Shown: positions 19,263 through 29,024, counted from the first letter of the stretch. The stretch is 63,290 nt of DNA from Rhodobacteraceae bacterium bin131 (GCA_002239085.1 MPNP01000008.1:1-63290); one strand, 5' to 3'. Numbers and translations: made by a program. The notes: generated by a model from the sequence alone, not told the origin.

Positions 19263-19871
19263 TTGAAACCAAAGATATTTAAGGGCGACCTTCCCGTAGA
19301 TTTCAATCCCGGTCAAGCACTTGCTATAGACACTGAGACAATGGGCCTCAATCTTTTTCGTGACCGCCTTTGCGTAATTCAGGTCAAGTCTGACACCGGA
19401 CATGTAGCATTGGTACAAATTGCACCAGGACAAACAGAAGCTCCAAACATGGTTAAAATACTTGAAGACCCAAAGGTTTTAAAAATTTTCCATTACGCCA
19501 GGTCGGATTTAGCAATCCTTTGGAAAGCCTTCGGGGTAAAAGTCATATCACTATATTGCACTAAAATTGCTTCAAAACTAACTCGAACAAATTCAGACCA
19601 ACACGGCTTAAAGGCTTTAACTAAGGAACTCACAGGAAATGAAGTTTCGAAAGTGGAACAAAGTTCTGATTGGGCCGTTGAAGAATTGTCTGATTCGCAA
19701 ATAGACTATGCTATATCAGATGTTGAGAATCTGCATAAAATTATGGATATCCTCAATCAGCGTCTGGTCCGTGATGGGCGTTATGAGCTTGCCCTGCGAT
19801 GCTTTGAGGTTCTCCCAGTTTTTGTGGAACTTGATATTGGAGGGTGGGGCAGTGATTTGTTTTCCCACTAA
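19263..19871 (+). CDS. 3'-5' exonuclease, ribonuclease D-like
   Basis: 202 aa, starting with TTG at 19263 behind AAAGGAA. DEDD exonuclease motifs are visible: AIDTETMGL (Exo I, residues 21-29), FHYARSDLAIL (Exo II, about 77) and YAISDVENL (Exo III, about 150). It has only the nuclease domain; the HRDC domains of full-length RNase D are absent, as in the short alphaproteobacterial homologues that precede kdsD. Probable tRNA or small-RNA 3' processing. Confidence 0.9.
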   Translation: MKPKIFKGDLPVDFNPGQALAIDTETMGLNLFRDRLCVIQVKSDTGHVALVQIAPGQTEAPNMVKILEDPKVLKIFHYARSDLAILWKAFGVKVISLYCTKIASKLTRTNSDQHGLKALTKELTGNEVSKVEQSSDWAVEELSDSQIDYAISDVENLHKIMDILNQRLVRDGRYELALRCFEVLPVFVELDIGGWGSDLFSH

Positions 19872-19912
19872 CTTCAATACGGGAGATATTCTTTCAGAAT
19901 AGAGGTGTTTTC

Positions 19913-20878
19913 TTGTCATCTTCCCAACTTCTTAAAACCGGGCGGTCCGTCATCCAAAGTGAAATCGATGCTCTTTCCATGTTGAAAGAATCACTCGGTG
20001 AAAGCTTTGTAAAAGCCATTAATCTTCTTTACAAATCAGAAGGCCGTATAATTGTATCGGGTATGGGGAAGTCAGGTCATATTGGTCGCAAGATTGCCGC
20101 CACATTATCCTCAACCGGAAGCCCAGCCCAATTCCTTCATCCCGCTGAGGCAAGTCATGGCGACCTTGGAGTCGTAACGACCAAAGATACTTTGTTGATT
20201 CTTTCAAATTCAGGAGAAACCCAAGAACTTGCCAACTTGGTTGCCTTTGCCAAGCGATTTTCAATCAAACTTATTGGGGTAGCTAATGATCCAAATAGCT
20301 CGCTTATTCAGAACTCTAAAATAGGGATCATTTTACCCCAAACGGGAGAAGCCTGCGAGACTGGAGTCGTTCCGAGCAACTCCTCAGTCATGCTTTTAGC
20401 GCTTGGTGACGCTTTAGCCATCGCACTCATGAAACACCGTAAATTCTCGGTTGAGGCATTTCGAGAGTTTCATCCAGGTGGGCAATTAGGAGCCCGATTG
20501 ACTCAAGTTCAATTCGTGATGCATACTGGTGATAGCATTCCACTCGTTGACGCAAACACCCCGATGCCAGAAACTTTGCTGATGATGTCGCAAAAAGGAT
20601 TTGGAGTTGCCGGGGTAGTGTCAGAGGAAGGCACTCTACTCGGTATCATCACCGATGGCGACTTACGACGCCACATGGATGGTTTGCTTGAAGCGAACTC
20701 CGGTGAGGTGATGACATCTTCGCCAGTAACAATTTCCCAAAATTCACTTGCCGAAGAGGCCCTTGCTCTCATGCAAGAAAAGAAAATTACTTGCCTTTTT
20801 GTACTTGATAATTCATCACCGGCACGGGTTTCAGGAATTTTACATATCCATGACTGCCTGAGGCTAGGTGTCATTTAA
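19913..20878 (+). CDS. kdsD: arabinose-5-phosphate isomerase KdsD/KpsF
   Basis: 321 aa. N-terminal SIS sugar-isomerase domain (SGMGKSGHIGRKIAATLSST near residue 49, HPAEASHGDLG, SNSGET) followed by two CBS domains (from about residue 205). It converts ribulose-5-phosphate to arabinose-5-phosphate, first step to Kdo of lipopolysaccharide. TTG start at 19913 with AGAGGTG in front. In alphaproteobacteria this gene heads the lptC-lptA-lptB series; here lptC is missing. Confidence 0.94.
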   Translation: MSSSQLLKTGRSVIQSEIDALSMLKESLGESFVKAINLLYKSEGRIIVSGMGKSGHIGRKIAATLSSTGSPAQFLHPAEASHGDLGVVTTKDTLLILSNSGETQELANLVAFAKRFSIKLIGVANDPNSSLIQNSKIGIILPQTGEACETGVVPSNSSVMLLALGDALAIALMKHRKFSVEAFREFHPGGQLGARLTQVQFVMHTGDSIPLVDANTPMPETLLMMSQKGFGVAGVVSEEGTLLGIITDGDLRRHMDGLLEANSGEVMTSSPVTISQNSLAEEALALMQEKKITCLFVLDNSSPARVSGILHIHDCLRLGVI

Positions 20879-20927
20879 AATTGAAATGACATTGGCAACA
20901 TTTTCTGCTTATTGATTAACAATCAAG

Positions 20928-20957
20928 TTGATAAAAAGGATTTTTGTTTGCTATAAT
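20928..20957 (+). promoter_or_regulatory. sigma-70-like promoter of the TbpB-like lipoprotein gene
   Basis: TTGATA (20928-20933) and TATAAT (20952-20957) are separated by 18 bp. It would give a leader of about 140 nt that includes a hairpin CGATATT (20989-20995) / AATATCG (21004-21010). A 15-bp direct repeat AAAGGATTTTTGTTT occurs at 20935-20949 and again at 21027-21041. Confidence 0.6.
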
Positions 20958-21103
20958 GCTCACCCAAATGATAAAATAAAAAGTGTGGCGATATTGGCTT
21001 GAAAATATCGTTGTCACAGGCGACCCAAAGGATTTTTGTTTTTTGATTACAGATTAGGAAGGACGCCTTTTATTTTAATGCACTAATTTACTAACAGAAA
21101 ATA

Positions 21104-22312
21104 ATGAAAAGCAAAAAATTAACAATCACGGCGATAATATCTGGAGCTTTGTTTCTAGGTGCATGTGGGGGTGATAAAAAAACAATGATTGAAGAACCAG
21201 CTCCATCAGTTGTTGAGAACAAACCGGTCACCCAAGCCACAATAGATAAAGCTGAAAAGATGTATGATGGCATCAATACATCAGCGACTGCCACATATAA
21301 TACTGATGGTCACATTGAAGTAACCATTGGTACTGTTACGACCATTTTAATGGAAAATGAAAATGAAGTTGTTACTCCTCTCAAAGGCTGGGAAGGAAAA
21401 AAATATACCGATGAAGATGGAGATTATACAGCAATCGTTTATTCAAATATTGAAGAACCAATACCAGGTGACCCTTTCAATGAAGTATATACTTTGACTG
21501 ATGCAGATTCAGCCAATCCAGGTGAAACAAACATTTCATTATCTGAATTGATTAAGATTCCGAGCATAACTCGAACGTCCGGTACTGAAAGGTTTACGCT
21601 ACCGGATAATACAGCTAGAGTTGAAGAGGTCGGTAGCTATCATGGTGTTCCGGGTACTTACTATTGCTTGCCGACGACAGGTTGTACAGCTTCAGTTGCT
21701 GCAGAAGGATTTACCCTAGGAGGAGGAACTTGGACATTTAAACCTACACAGCCAACCACACCTGTTTCAGACACACTTGATACAATTTATGCTTCATATG
21801 GATACTGGCTGAATACAAACGATGATGGTGATTATGTAGCAAGCACATTTATTGCTGACATGGGGGATGTTCCCGATGCTGATATTACAACTCTTGAAGG
21901 AACAGCAACTTATGTAGGTGGTGCTGCTGGATATTATTCGATACATAGTAAAACTGGTGGAACAAATGATAGCGGTGTATTTACAGCCGATATAGAATTA
22001 AACGCCGATTTCAATAATGATAAAATTACTGGATTGATAGATAATTTTATTGGTTCTAATGGTAAATCACGTAACTGGAAAGTCACATTAAAAGAATCTG
22101 GTCTTGTTACCAACGGAGGTTTCGGGCAAACTGAAATAATAATGACAGTTTGGTCCATTGGAGATACATCTGCTGACCCTTCAGGGAATTGGAAAGGGTC
22201 ACTCCGAAATAATGGCGAAGATGATGTGCCACAAGTTGCAACTGGAACTTTTTATACCGAATACGGTAGAGAGGGTCGAATGATTGGTGCTTTTGGTTCT
22301 AATGTCCAATAA
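21104..22312 (+). CDS. lipoprotein with TbpB-like beta-barrel domain
   Basis: 402 aa. Lipoprotein signal with lipobox LGAC (Cys about residue 20). The mature part is acidic and rich in G, T, D and N. The last third (from about TYVGGAAGYYS, residue 268) has features of the transferrin-binding-protein B-like barrel: SGVFTADIELNADF, WKVTLKES, and a final GTFYTEYGREGRMIGAFG where GxFyaefG...GaF is the family signature. Transferrin is unlikely to be the ligand; such lipoproteins occur widely in marine alphaproteobacteria. It has its own promoter and occupies the place where lptC is expected. Confidence 0.75.
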   Translation: MKSKKLTITAIISGALFLGACGGDKKTMIEEPAPSVVENKPVTQATIDKAEKMYDGINTSATATYNTDGHIEVTIGTVTTILMENENEVVTPLKGWEGKKYTDEDGDYTAIVYSNIEEPIPGDPFNEVYTLTDADSANPGETNISLSELIKIPSITRTSGTERFTLPDNTARVEEVGSYHGVPGTYYCLPTTGCTASVAAEGFTLGGGTWTFKPTQPTTPVSDTLDTIYASYGYWLNTNDDGDYVASTFIADMGDVPDADITTLEGTATYVGGAAGYYSIHSKTGGTNDSGVFTADIELNADFNNDKITGLIDNFIGSNGKSRNWKVTLKESGLVTNGGFGQTEIIMTVWSIGDTSADPSGNWKGSLRNNGEDDVPQVATGTFYTEYGREGRMIGAFGSNVQ

Positions 22313-23093
22313 CAGAAATGTGGCTGGAACATATACGATACCATTTAATTATGTTAAGCCTTACATAATCAAATCAGCATGCTCAGTCTGTAAAGCGGTA
22401 TGCTCAACCAAGAGCCGGTCGGTCGATTCTGCTAGGTCAACAACCTGTTTCTGTGAGTGTGTCAATGCCGCCTGTAAAGCGGCTTTGGAGAGACGTTTTC
22501 TGAAAAAAATAACTGCTCGACTTATATTGGACGATTGGTATGATTATGACAATGTCAAACGACATTGTTAACAGGAATCTGAAAAAATAAAGGGGTATTT
22601 TGCCTGCCTGAGTAGTTACGATTGTGAAATTAAATTCGAGAGGAGATTGCGATTCCAACCGAGAATGATACCAATGGATATGTTTCCCAATTAGATCGTT
22701 TTGCGAGCACTCAAAGTCATAATGGAATTTCCACGGTATGGAAGAGGTAAAACAATCCTAATTGAACTGCATGAACTCTATGGAGCACATTGATAGCGAA
22801 CTTCAAACAAACAATGAGCGATTACATACAATTAAAATCTTGATACGTCCAAGTTTGTTTTGACCGGAAGCACCCCCCCCCTTTCTCATTGCCAATGCCC
22901 ACTGAATTTGAGTGACCGGTGAAACCTCACAATTTTTATTCTCTGCTTAATTTGAATGGGAGACAAAATTATGCTATTTTTCGAGTCCGAAGTACAGGGT
23001 CAATTAAATTGTGCTATATCATATTGAGCAAATTAGAATTGGATTATTCCTTATTGTTTGTACCCTCTACACAATAAACATGAAGTCTTCATT
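22313..23093. other. 780-bp gap where lptC would be expected; no intact gene
   Basis: Stop codons interrupt all frames. Seen are two hairpins (GCCGC 22467-22471 / GCGGC 22479-22483, followed by TTT; and ACAATGTC 22549-22556 / GACATTGT 22561-22568), a run of nine C at 22872-22880, and a few 30-40-codon fragments on the plus strand near 22640-22850 that I cannot assign. No LptC-like start (membrane helix plus OstA-like strands) is visible. Confidence 0.55.
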
Positions 23094-23930
23094 ATGATCA
23101 GGAATTTAATTTTTTTATTCAATAGTTTTATTCTGCTTACTCTTGCTTCACTCACGGCGGCAAGTGCACAGGAATTCTCTAACTCAGATTGCCAAATTCC
23201 CAACAATGCTGAGATTTCAGCATCAGACATTATATTTGAACAGTCCACCGGAGAACTCCAGCTAGAAGGTGATGTGATCATTATTCGTGATGGCTATTGC
23301 CTGATTACGAACTTTGTAAAAGTGACAAATCTGCCCAATGATCCTTCCATTATGGAGACTATTTCCATTCCAGGGACACTCAAGATGTATGTCCTTCAAG
23401 ACGATGAGATTCAAATTGAAGCCAATGCTGGAACTTACACTCAATCTAGCAACATTATCAATCTAGTGGGAGATGTCAGAATCACCCGAGACAATACAAA
23501 TACCTTTGCCCAAGCAGATGAAGCAAATTATAGCGGTGATACCAGAGACATTGATCTCAGCGGCAATGTCATCGTAGAACAAAACACCGAGGGTAATCCC
23601 ATAAGTGTGTTCGCACAATCCGGTCTGATTAATTCAGATGAACAACGAATTGACTTTCTGGGAGATGTTAAAATCTCAGCAATTGAATACCAAATTGAGG
23701 CGTGGTCAGAAAATTTAACGTACCTTGATAAAGAGCAAATAATGACGATGAATAGCAATGTGGTAGTTGAACAGCAGACAGAATCTGGGGTGGGTCAGAT
23801 TAAAGCCGATAATGCTGAAGTACGATTTTTAGACAGTGAAATTTTATTTGAGGGTAATGTCTCTGTTAACCAGCCCGGATTTCCGTTTGTGCAAGGACGA
23901 AATCAAGTGACTTACTCATTTGCAAATTAA
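23094..23930 (+). CDS. lptA: LPS transport periplasmic protein LptA (OstA-like)
   Basis: 278 aa from the ATG at 23094, which starts a clear signal peptide (MIRNLIFLFNSF... ASAQ). The mature protein repeats the LptA/OstA strand pattern several times: GELQLEGDVIIIRDG, NIINLVGDVRITRDN, RDIDLSGNVIVEQN, QRIDFLGDVKI, ILFEGNVSVNQPG. It forms the beta-jellyroll bridge carrying LPS across the periplasm. It is longer than the enterobacterial protein (about 185 aa). Next to lptB. Confidence 0.85.
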   Translation: MIRNLIFLFNSFILLTLASLTAASAQEFSNSDCQIPNNAEISASDIIFEQSTGELQLEGDVIIIRDGYCLITNFVKVTNLPNDPSIMETISIPGTLKMYVLQDDEIQIEANAGTYTQSSNIINLVGDVRITRDNTNTFAQADEANYSGDTRDIDLSGNVIVEQNTEGNPISVFAQSGLINSDEQRIDFLGDVKISAIEYQIEAWSENLTYLDKEQIMTMNSNVVVEQQTESGVGQIKADNAEVRFLDSEILFEGNVSVNQPGFPFVQGRNQVTYSFAN

Positions 23931-23962
23931 TATTTTACTCTGAATACAAACAAGTTTTAGTT

Positions 23963-24739
23963 TTGAACAATTTTTCTATTCCTTCTCGGACCATGAAAAA
24001 GTGTCTAGCTGTTGAGGATTTATCCGTTGGCATCCAACAAAAGAAAATCGTCAACAAAGCAACTCTGGAAGTAAACACTGGGGAAATTGTTGGTTTATTT
24101 GGACCAAATGGTGCCGGCAAGTCAACCTTGATTAGTTGCATTTGTGGTATCGTTTCGGCCAATTCGGGTAGGGTTCTATTGAACGGGTTTGACGTTACAT
24201 CTTACCCCTTTTACTTGCGAGCTCGCCATGGATTAGGATTGTTGCTCCAAAAGCCCTCAATTTTTTTGGGAATGACCGTTGAGCAAAACATAATGGTCGC
24301 ACTGGAAACCCAAGCAATGAGTAAGTCTGAAAGAAAAATCCGACTTGAAGCAATTCTTGAACAATTCGAAATCACTCATATTAAACGATCCAAGGCATCT
24401 ACCCTTTCTGGCGGTGAGACCCGTCGGGTTGAACTTGCTAGATGTTTGGCTTGCGAACCAAAATTGATTATATTGGATGAGCCATTTGCTGGACTTGATC
24501 CCATTATTTTAACTAAAATAAAATCATTGGTATTTGACATACTCTCTGATGAAATCGGTGTCTTAATTGTTGACCACAACATTCCCGAAACCATCAGCAT
24601 GATAAAGCGGGGCTATGTATTGGTGGGTGGCGAGGTTGTAGTCCATGGCACACCACATGAAATTGTATCAAATGATTTTGTCAGAAGGAATTACCTCGGT
24701 GAAAACTTTGATCTCCCGCAGTCCTACTTTGATCGATAA
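23963..24739 (+). CDS. lptB: LPS export ABC transporter ATP-binding protein LptB
   Basis: 258 aa if the TTG at 23963 is used, 248 aa from the ATG at 23993; neither has a strong ribosome site. Walker A GPNGAGKST, Q-loop LLQKPSIF, signature LSGGETRRVELAR, Walker B LIILDEPFAGLDP and a switch His (IVDHNI) are all present. LptB powers LPS extraction with LptFG, which are not in the window. In many alphaproteobacteria rpoN follows; here it does not. Confidence 0.93.
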   Translation: MNNFSIPSRTMKKCLAVEDLSVGIQQKKIVNKATLEVNTGEIVGLFGPNGAGKSTLISCICGIVSANSGRVLLNGFDVTSYPFYLRARHGLGLLLQKPSIFLGMTVEQNIMVALETQAMSKSERKIRLEAILEQFEITHIKRSKASTLSGGETRRVELARCLACEPKLIILDEPFAGLDPIILTKIKSLVFDILSDEIGVLIVDHNIPETISMIKRGYVLVGGEVVVHGTPHEIVSNDFVRRNYLGENFDLPQSYFDR

Positions 24740-24903
24740 CAGACCGAATCAGAGAATAACTTGTGGTAATCGAATTTCCTTTAAAGGAGGATGCGGATGT
24801 CTGGATTGTTGTGATAAATGGGGGCTTAATCTTTTCGTCACTCCCACCTATTCTCAAGCAGTCTAGAATTGTTATAAAATAAAATGAACAGAAAGGAGAA
24901 TTA

Positions 24904-25200
24904 ATGCAAATAGTGATTAGTGGGCGGCAACTTGATGTCGGTGAAGCACTCCGAGATTATGTAACAAATTATATTGAAACCGCCGAAGTAAAATTTGCCG
25001 AAAGGCCGACCGAAGCTCGTGTAACTTTTTCAAAAAACGGCGCTGCTTTTGACTGTGAAGTGAGCATGCATCTGTCGACCGGCGTTTCAACCATTGCCAA
25101 GGCTGAATCGCACGACATATACTCCTCATTCAAACAATCCTACGACAAACTTGAAAAGCAACTGAGACGATATAAACGTAAGCTCAAAGATCATCATTGA
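24904..25200 (+). CDS. hpf: ribosome hibernation promoting factor, short form
   Basis: 98 aa, preceded by AAAGGAG. It carries the S30AE fold pattern: MQIVISGRQLDVGEALRDYV, FAERPTEARVTFSK, a YDKLEKQLRRYKRKLKDHH C-terminal helix. It binds idle ribosomes and promotes dimer formation. The alphaproteobacterial norm is a long HPF of about 190 aa with a C-terminal dimerisation domain; that domain is missing and the following sequence has stops in frame, so this is a short form. Confidence 0.92.
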   Translation: MQIVISGRQLDVGEALRDYVTNYIETAEVKFAERPTEARVTFSKNGAAFDCEVSMHLSTGVSTIAKAESHDIYSSFKQSYDKLEKQLRRYKRKLKDHH

Positions 25201-25437
25201 ATCTAGGTCAAATAGTTTATTGCCTGAGATATTGATGTCATTGGTGGTAATCAATATTTGATCTGACCGCCTTTGCGTGAAGAACCTTTTCTTTCACAGC
25301 AAACAAAGGCAATTATACAATTTAGATTGCGGATTGAAGATGCTACGCCTTGGGGTAGCGATAGGGTTTAATAGTAAAATGTTGGGTCTGAACTTTTTTA
25401 GTCAGCACACAACGGGTATTGGAGATTGAATTAATCA

Positions 25438-25890
25438 ATGGTAGTTAAGGATTTTCTCTCTTTGGAGGCTATCGCCGTATTGCCTAAAGAGGTTAAGTTA
25501 GAGAAAAATGATGTTTTAAATAAAATTGCCCTAATCGGACAAGATGTGTATGGGTTGGATCATGACTTTGCCCATCAAAGTCTTATCAAACGAGAACAAG
25601 CATCTTCAACGGGTATGGGACTAGGCATTGCACTCCCACATGCAAGGTCCGATCGATTTAATAACATCGTGGGTATTTTTATCCGTTTAAGTAATCCCAT
25701 CGAGTTTCAATCTCTTGATCGACTACCCGTCGATTTGGTTTTTGGTATATTTGCTCCCGAAACACAAAGTATTGATTATCTTAAATCTTTGAGTGGTGTT
25801 GCCCGAAAACTTCGTGACCCTGTAACCCAAGAGCTATTAAGGAGAAATTCCGAACCGTCTGTTCTTCATACAATATTATGCCAAGAATAG
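25438..25890 (+). CDS. ptsN: nitrogen PTS EIIA component PtsN
   Basis: 150 aa, PTS EIIA type 2 domain. The phosphorylatable histidine is in GIALPHARSD (His about residue 66), and the family elements LIKREQASSTGMG and PVDLVFGIFAPE are present. It is a regulatory phosphocarrier linked to nitrogen, potassium and stress control. Located after hpf, as usual, though rpoN is absent from the series. Confidence 0.93.
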   Translation: MVVKDFLSLEAIAVLPKEVKLEKNDVLNKIALIGQDVYGLDHDFAHQSLIKREQASSTGMGLGIALPHARSDRFNNIVGIFIRLSNPIEFQSLDRLPVDLVFGIFAPETQSIDYLKSLSGVARKLRDPVTQELLRRNSEPSVLHTILCQE

Positions 25891-26015
25891 GTTGACTGGA
25901 TATGACACTGAGTTTTCGTCCAGTTCATACCACTCTTGGCCATTTTATTCCCACCAGTTTTCCTGATTGCCATCACCTCTATTCATTATAGTTTACAACA
26001 GCTAAATCAGCTCTT

Positions 26016-29000
26016 CTACTTCTCAATAACTTCAACGACTTGCGTTCCATTATCATCACTTCCGTTTACGCATTGCAGTTCTTTAACAATGGAGTTGACT
26101 ACATCCGAATAGATTTGCGGCGCATTCAACGAATTGGATTGGTGCAAGCGGTAGTTTCTCATATTGAGTATTTTATTCCGCGCCGTTCCTTCAGGAAAAC
26201 GCCTAGCCAACATTTCACGACCATCTGTAACCCCATAAGTATGATAAACTTTGTGCCGTAGGTTAACATCCTCAACAGTCGTTGAAAACTCCCATAACTC
26301 TTGTGGGCTTAAATTGAAAATGAGTCTCTCCTGAAAGACTCCCAATTTCGTTTTAAACACACCAATTAAGGTTGCCCCTTGACCTAAAGTGTTCCCTTCA
26401 GCAAAGCCTCTTTCATTCACAATATGATCCTGAAGAGGAACAACCTTATTAAGGTTACTCTGCGCTTTCCTTGAAAGCGAACCAAACACAAGAATTGTTG
26501 TAGCCAACTCCAACAATTGGGGCTGAAAGTCATCAATAAATTGTGAAGCGAGGGAAATGCGTACATTTCGTTTTCGACCCTCCCGTGCTTCAAGTAAGAT
26601 ATAGTGGTTGATTTCAGGGACCGCACTCGCTCTGTGGTATTCATCAAGACAAAGAAATTTATCACTCATCTTTGATTGCTCGGCACGTTCAAAATGAAAT
26701 ACTTGGTATTCAGGGGGCAATCCCTCATGAGCAATGGCTGAAACAATTTCAGTGCGTTCAACGTCCCAGTGTGACGTGGCGACCTTTGAAGCCATCATGA
26801 ACATGAGGGCCGCATGAATTTGTCCTTCTTTACTTAGATCCGGGGTAAGCACTTGGGCAATATCAATAGCAACGACTTTTGCCTCACATAGGTTAAATCG
26901 GGTTGCATTGGCTATGATGGGATAGTCTCTGATGGCTTCTGATAATCCAAGTTTAACTTGTTTGATTATGTCCGGTAAAACCATTTGCTCAACTTCATTA
27001 TGACTCCCGTAAAGGTCTGTAATTTGGGGAGAATGAGCCGTCAGGATAATATCACCAAGCGTTGGCACCGCATAAATCTGAGCTCGTGTGGCTAAAGCCA
27101 AGTAACCATTGTTAAACAGCCAATCAACGATTTCCCACCACGAGGTATAATCATTGTGTTTAAACCCATTTGTTTTTAAGGTTTGGTCGATCTCATCATC
27201 ACCACCCGTAAAGTATCGCTTCGGTGAACCGCTGTCTGAAAACTCTTCAAAGACCTTGTCAATAAGAATGCCAAGAATCCGTGACGGACGTGTTGACAGA
27301 TTTGTATCCTTGAATCCAATAATAATTGACAGAAAATTAATCAAAAAATTACGGTGCCGAACTAGAGGAATACGAAAACCAAGGGGAGTATCAAAAATGT
27401 TGATGGCATTTTCAGGCAGCATTTTAAATTCGATGTGTACGGCCTCTCCCTTTCGTTCCAATGGAAGGGCTTCTTGAAGCAATTGAATCAGGCCTTTACT
27501 TGAGTTGCCAACATCAATAATGGCAATTTCAGGTAAGCAAGAGAGATTTCTGTTTAGACTTCCAATGATTGAATTTAAATTAATGGCATTGAGGGCAACC
27601 GATTTTCCTGAACCTGAACCGCCGACAATGATCTCCAGCCAATTTGTCAGTAAGGGTGATCCTCTATGATAGGGCCAACATAAACCATCGGTCGTAGTAA
27701 AGAGAACATTCCCCTCCTCCCAGGGGCTTTTATTTCGCACCAGTGGGCTCATTGCCAGAGCTTCATCCAAAGGAGCTAGAGCGGCACTTGCTGTACTGGC
27801 TGGGCCAAATCCCGGAATTGAAGAAAAAATCGTTGCAACGTGATCACCACTTTTAGGCTCAATCATTGTATTGCCCCATTGTTCAATCGTTTTTTTTAAA
27901 ATGGCGGCATTGGTTCGCAACTGGGAGTCTTCATCTTTTCTGGTCCACGTTGCAAAACTTAATCGTAACTCAATGGGAGCTCCATTTGTTGCTGCCCAAT
28001 CATTGATAAAATTAAATGCGCTACGAATTTTGTAGTTGGACTTAGGGTTCGTGAATCCAAACAACCTGACAAATTGTTCTTTAGTTCTGAAGGATCCTGC
28101 AGAACTCGGATAAACTTTGAAAGTGCATCGCCAAGAAATATTTTTGCCCGATTTTGACATGGCCAAAATCAATTCGTCAAAAGAAAGTAAAGTTTCAGGA
28201 GTCAGACTGACATCCATCCCGGCAAAAAGGTTATTTCCTAAACAAACTGTTTCTCCGTCTTTGAGTTCAATTGTTTCTGTTGCCAGCAAACGGTCTATTC
28301 CTAGTCGCTTATGAAAGCCGGTCTTTCTACCTTGATTCAATACATTCTGAAAAACTGGCTGACTTGCATTGGGATAGAGTCCCTTTTTTATAACGTCTAG
28401 ATATTCATGGGAGTTTAGAATATTGACCAAGTATCCTTGTGCTTGAAGATTGCGGAAAAGAGTATCAAGACTCGTTTGGTGATTGTGAAATGCATCATTG
28501 CAATTGCTAAACTTTGGAGAATCACTGTAACGAGCTTCTTCCCAACTATTTTGATGAGTTCGCTGATGACTTGTGGTGTACAAGGTGAGAAAAATCTCTT
28601 CATCCGTCAGGTTCTTTTCATAGTTTTTATATTGGCCATTGAGAACTCCCTTAAGATCTAATCTTTGCCTTTGACACGTATCTAAAATCTCGTGGTGCGT
28701 CCTAACAAAATTATCTTGCTGTTGTTTCGGGTCTCTCACCAAAGTAATTTCGAGCGAGTGGGGCCCATTATTTAGAATAGGTTTAAGGGCCATCTGTAAT
28801 TTTTCTAACGCACTCTCTTTATTGTTTTTTTCGAGTACAGCACCGGCTCCATTGATTTTTATGATGGACGAAAGTGTCCCATTCTTATGGCACATCGTTC
28901 TTTCGTCCAAGATTGTCTCCAGAGTTATCCTCGCTTGTAAAGAGGGTGAAGCTATCTCACCGAGGTACTGAGCAATTGTCTCGTTCAACCTGCTAAAAAA

Positions 29001-29024
29001 ATTGTTTGGTGCTGGCACTGACAT
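26016..29024 (-). CDS. icmB: type IVB secretion ATPase IcmB/DotO
   Basis: 1002 aa from the ATG at 29024, which has GGGAG nine bases before it; an ATG ten codons earlier is weaker. IcmB/DotO is a VirB4-like ATPase of Dot/Icm (I-type) systems. The match with remembered Legionella DotO runs along the whole protein: GFGPASTASAALAPL before a Walker A GGSGSGKS (about residue 468), LPEIAIIDVGNSSKGLIQLL, INIFDTPLG in place of INPFDTQLG, Walker B with FLCLDEYHRAS, and a C-terminus LSPQELWEFSTTVED ... LARRFPEGTA. Length matches the family (about 1000 aa). icmJ and icmD lie 3.4 kb upstream on the same strand. Confidence 0.9.
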   Translation of the reverse strand: MSVPAPNNFFSRLNETIAQYLGEIASPSLQARITLETILDERTMCHKNGTLSSIIKINGAGAVLEKNNKESALEKLQMALKPILNNGPHSLEITLVRDPKQQQDNFVRTHHEILDTCQRQRLDLKGVLNGQYKNYEKNLTDEEIFLTLYTTSHQRTHQNSWEEARYSDSPKFSNCNDAFHNHQTSLDTLFRNLQAQGYLVNILNSHEYLDVIKKGLYPNASQPVFQNVLNQGRKTGFHKRLGIDRLLATETIELKDGETVCLGNNLFAGMDVSLTPETLLSFDELILAMSKSGKNISWRCTFKVYPSSAGSFRTKEQFVRLFGFTNPKSNYKIRSAFNFINDWAATNGAPIELRLSFATWTRKDEDSQLRTNAAILKKTIEQWGNTMIEPKSGDHVATIFSSIPGFGPASTASAALAPLDEALAMSPLVRNKSPWEEGNVLFTTTDGLCWPYHRGSPLLTNWLEIIVGGSGSGKSVALNAINLNSIIGSLNRNLSCLPEIAIIDVGNSSKGLIQLLQEALPLERKGEAVHIEFKMLPENAINIFDTPLGFRIPLVRHRNFLINFLSIIIGFKDTNLSTRPSRILGILIDKVFEEFSDSGSPKRYFTGGDDEIDQTLKTNGFKHNDYTSWWEIVDWLFNNGYLALATRAQIYAVPTLGDIILTAHSPQITDLYGSHNEVEQMVLPDIIKQVKLGLSEAIRDYPIIANATRFNLCEAKVVAIDIAQVLTPDLSKEGQIHAALMFMMASKVATSHWDVERTEIVSAIAHEGLPPEYQVFHFERAEQSKMSDKFLCLDEYHRASAVPEINHYILLEAREGRKRNVRISLASQFIDDFQPQLLELATTILVFGSLSRKAQSNLNKVVPLQDHIVNERGFAEGNTLGQGATLIGVFKTKLGVFQERLIFNLSPQELWEFSTTVEDVNLRHKVYHTYGVTDGREMLARRFPEGTARNKILNMRNYRLHQSNSLNAPQIYSDVVNSIVKELQCVNGSDDNGTQVVEVIEK

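Noticed and set aside
22467-22483. GCCGC/GCGGC hairpin as terminator of the lipoprotein gene
   Set aside because: Only 5-bp stem and three T; too weak to call a terminator.
22284-22571. 95-codon plus-strand frame, possible Cys-rich protein
   Set aside because: Overlaps the end of the lipoprotein gene, contains two hairpins, has no ribosome site and no known pattern.
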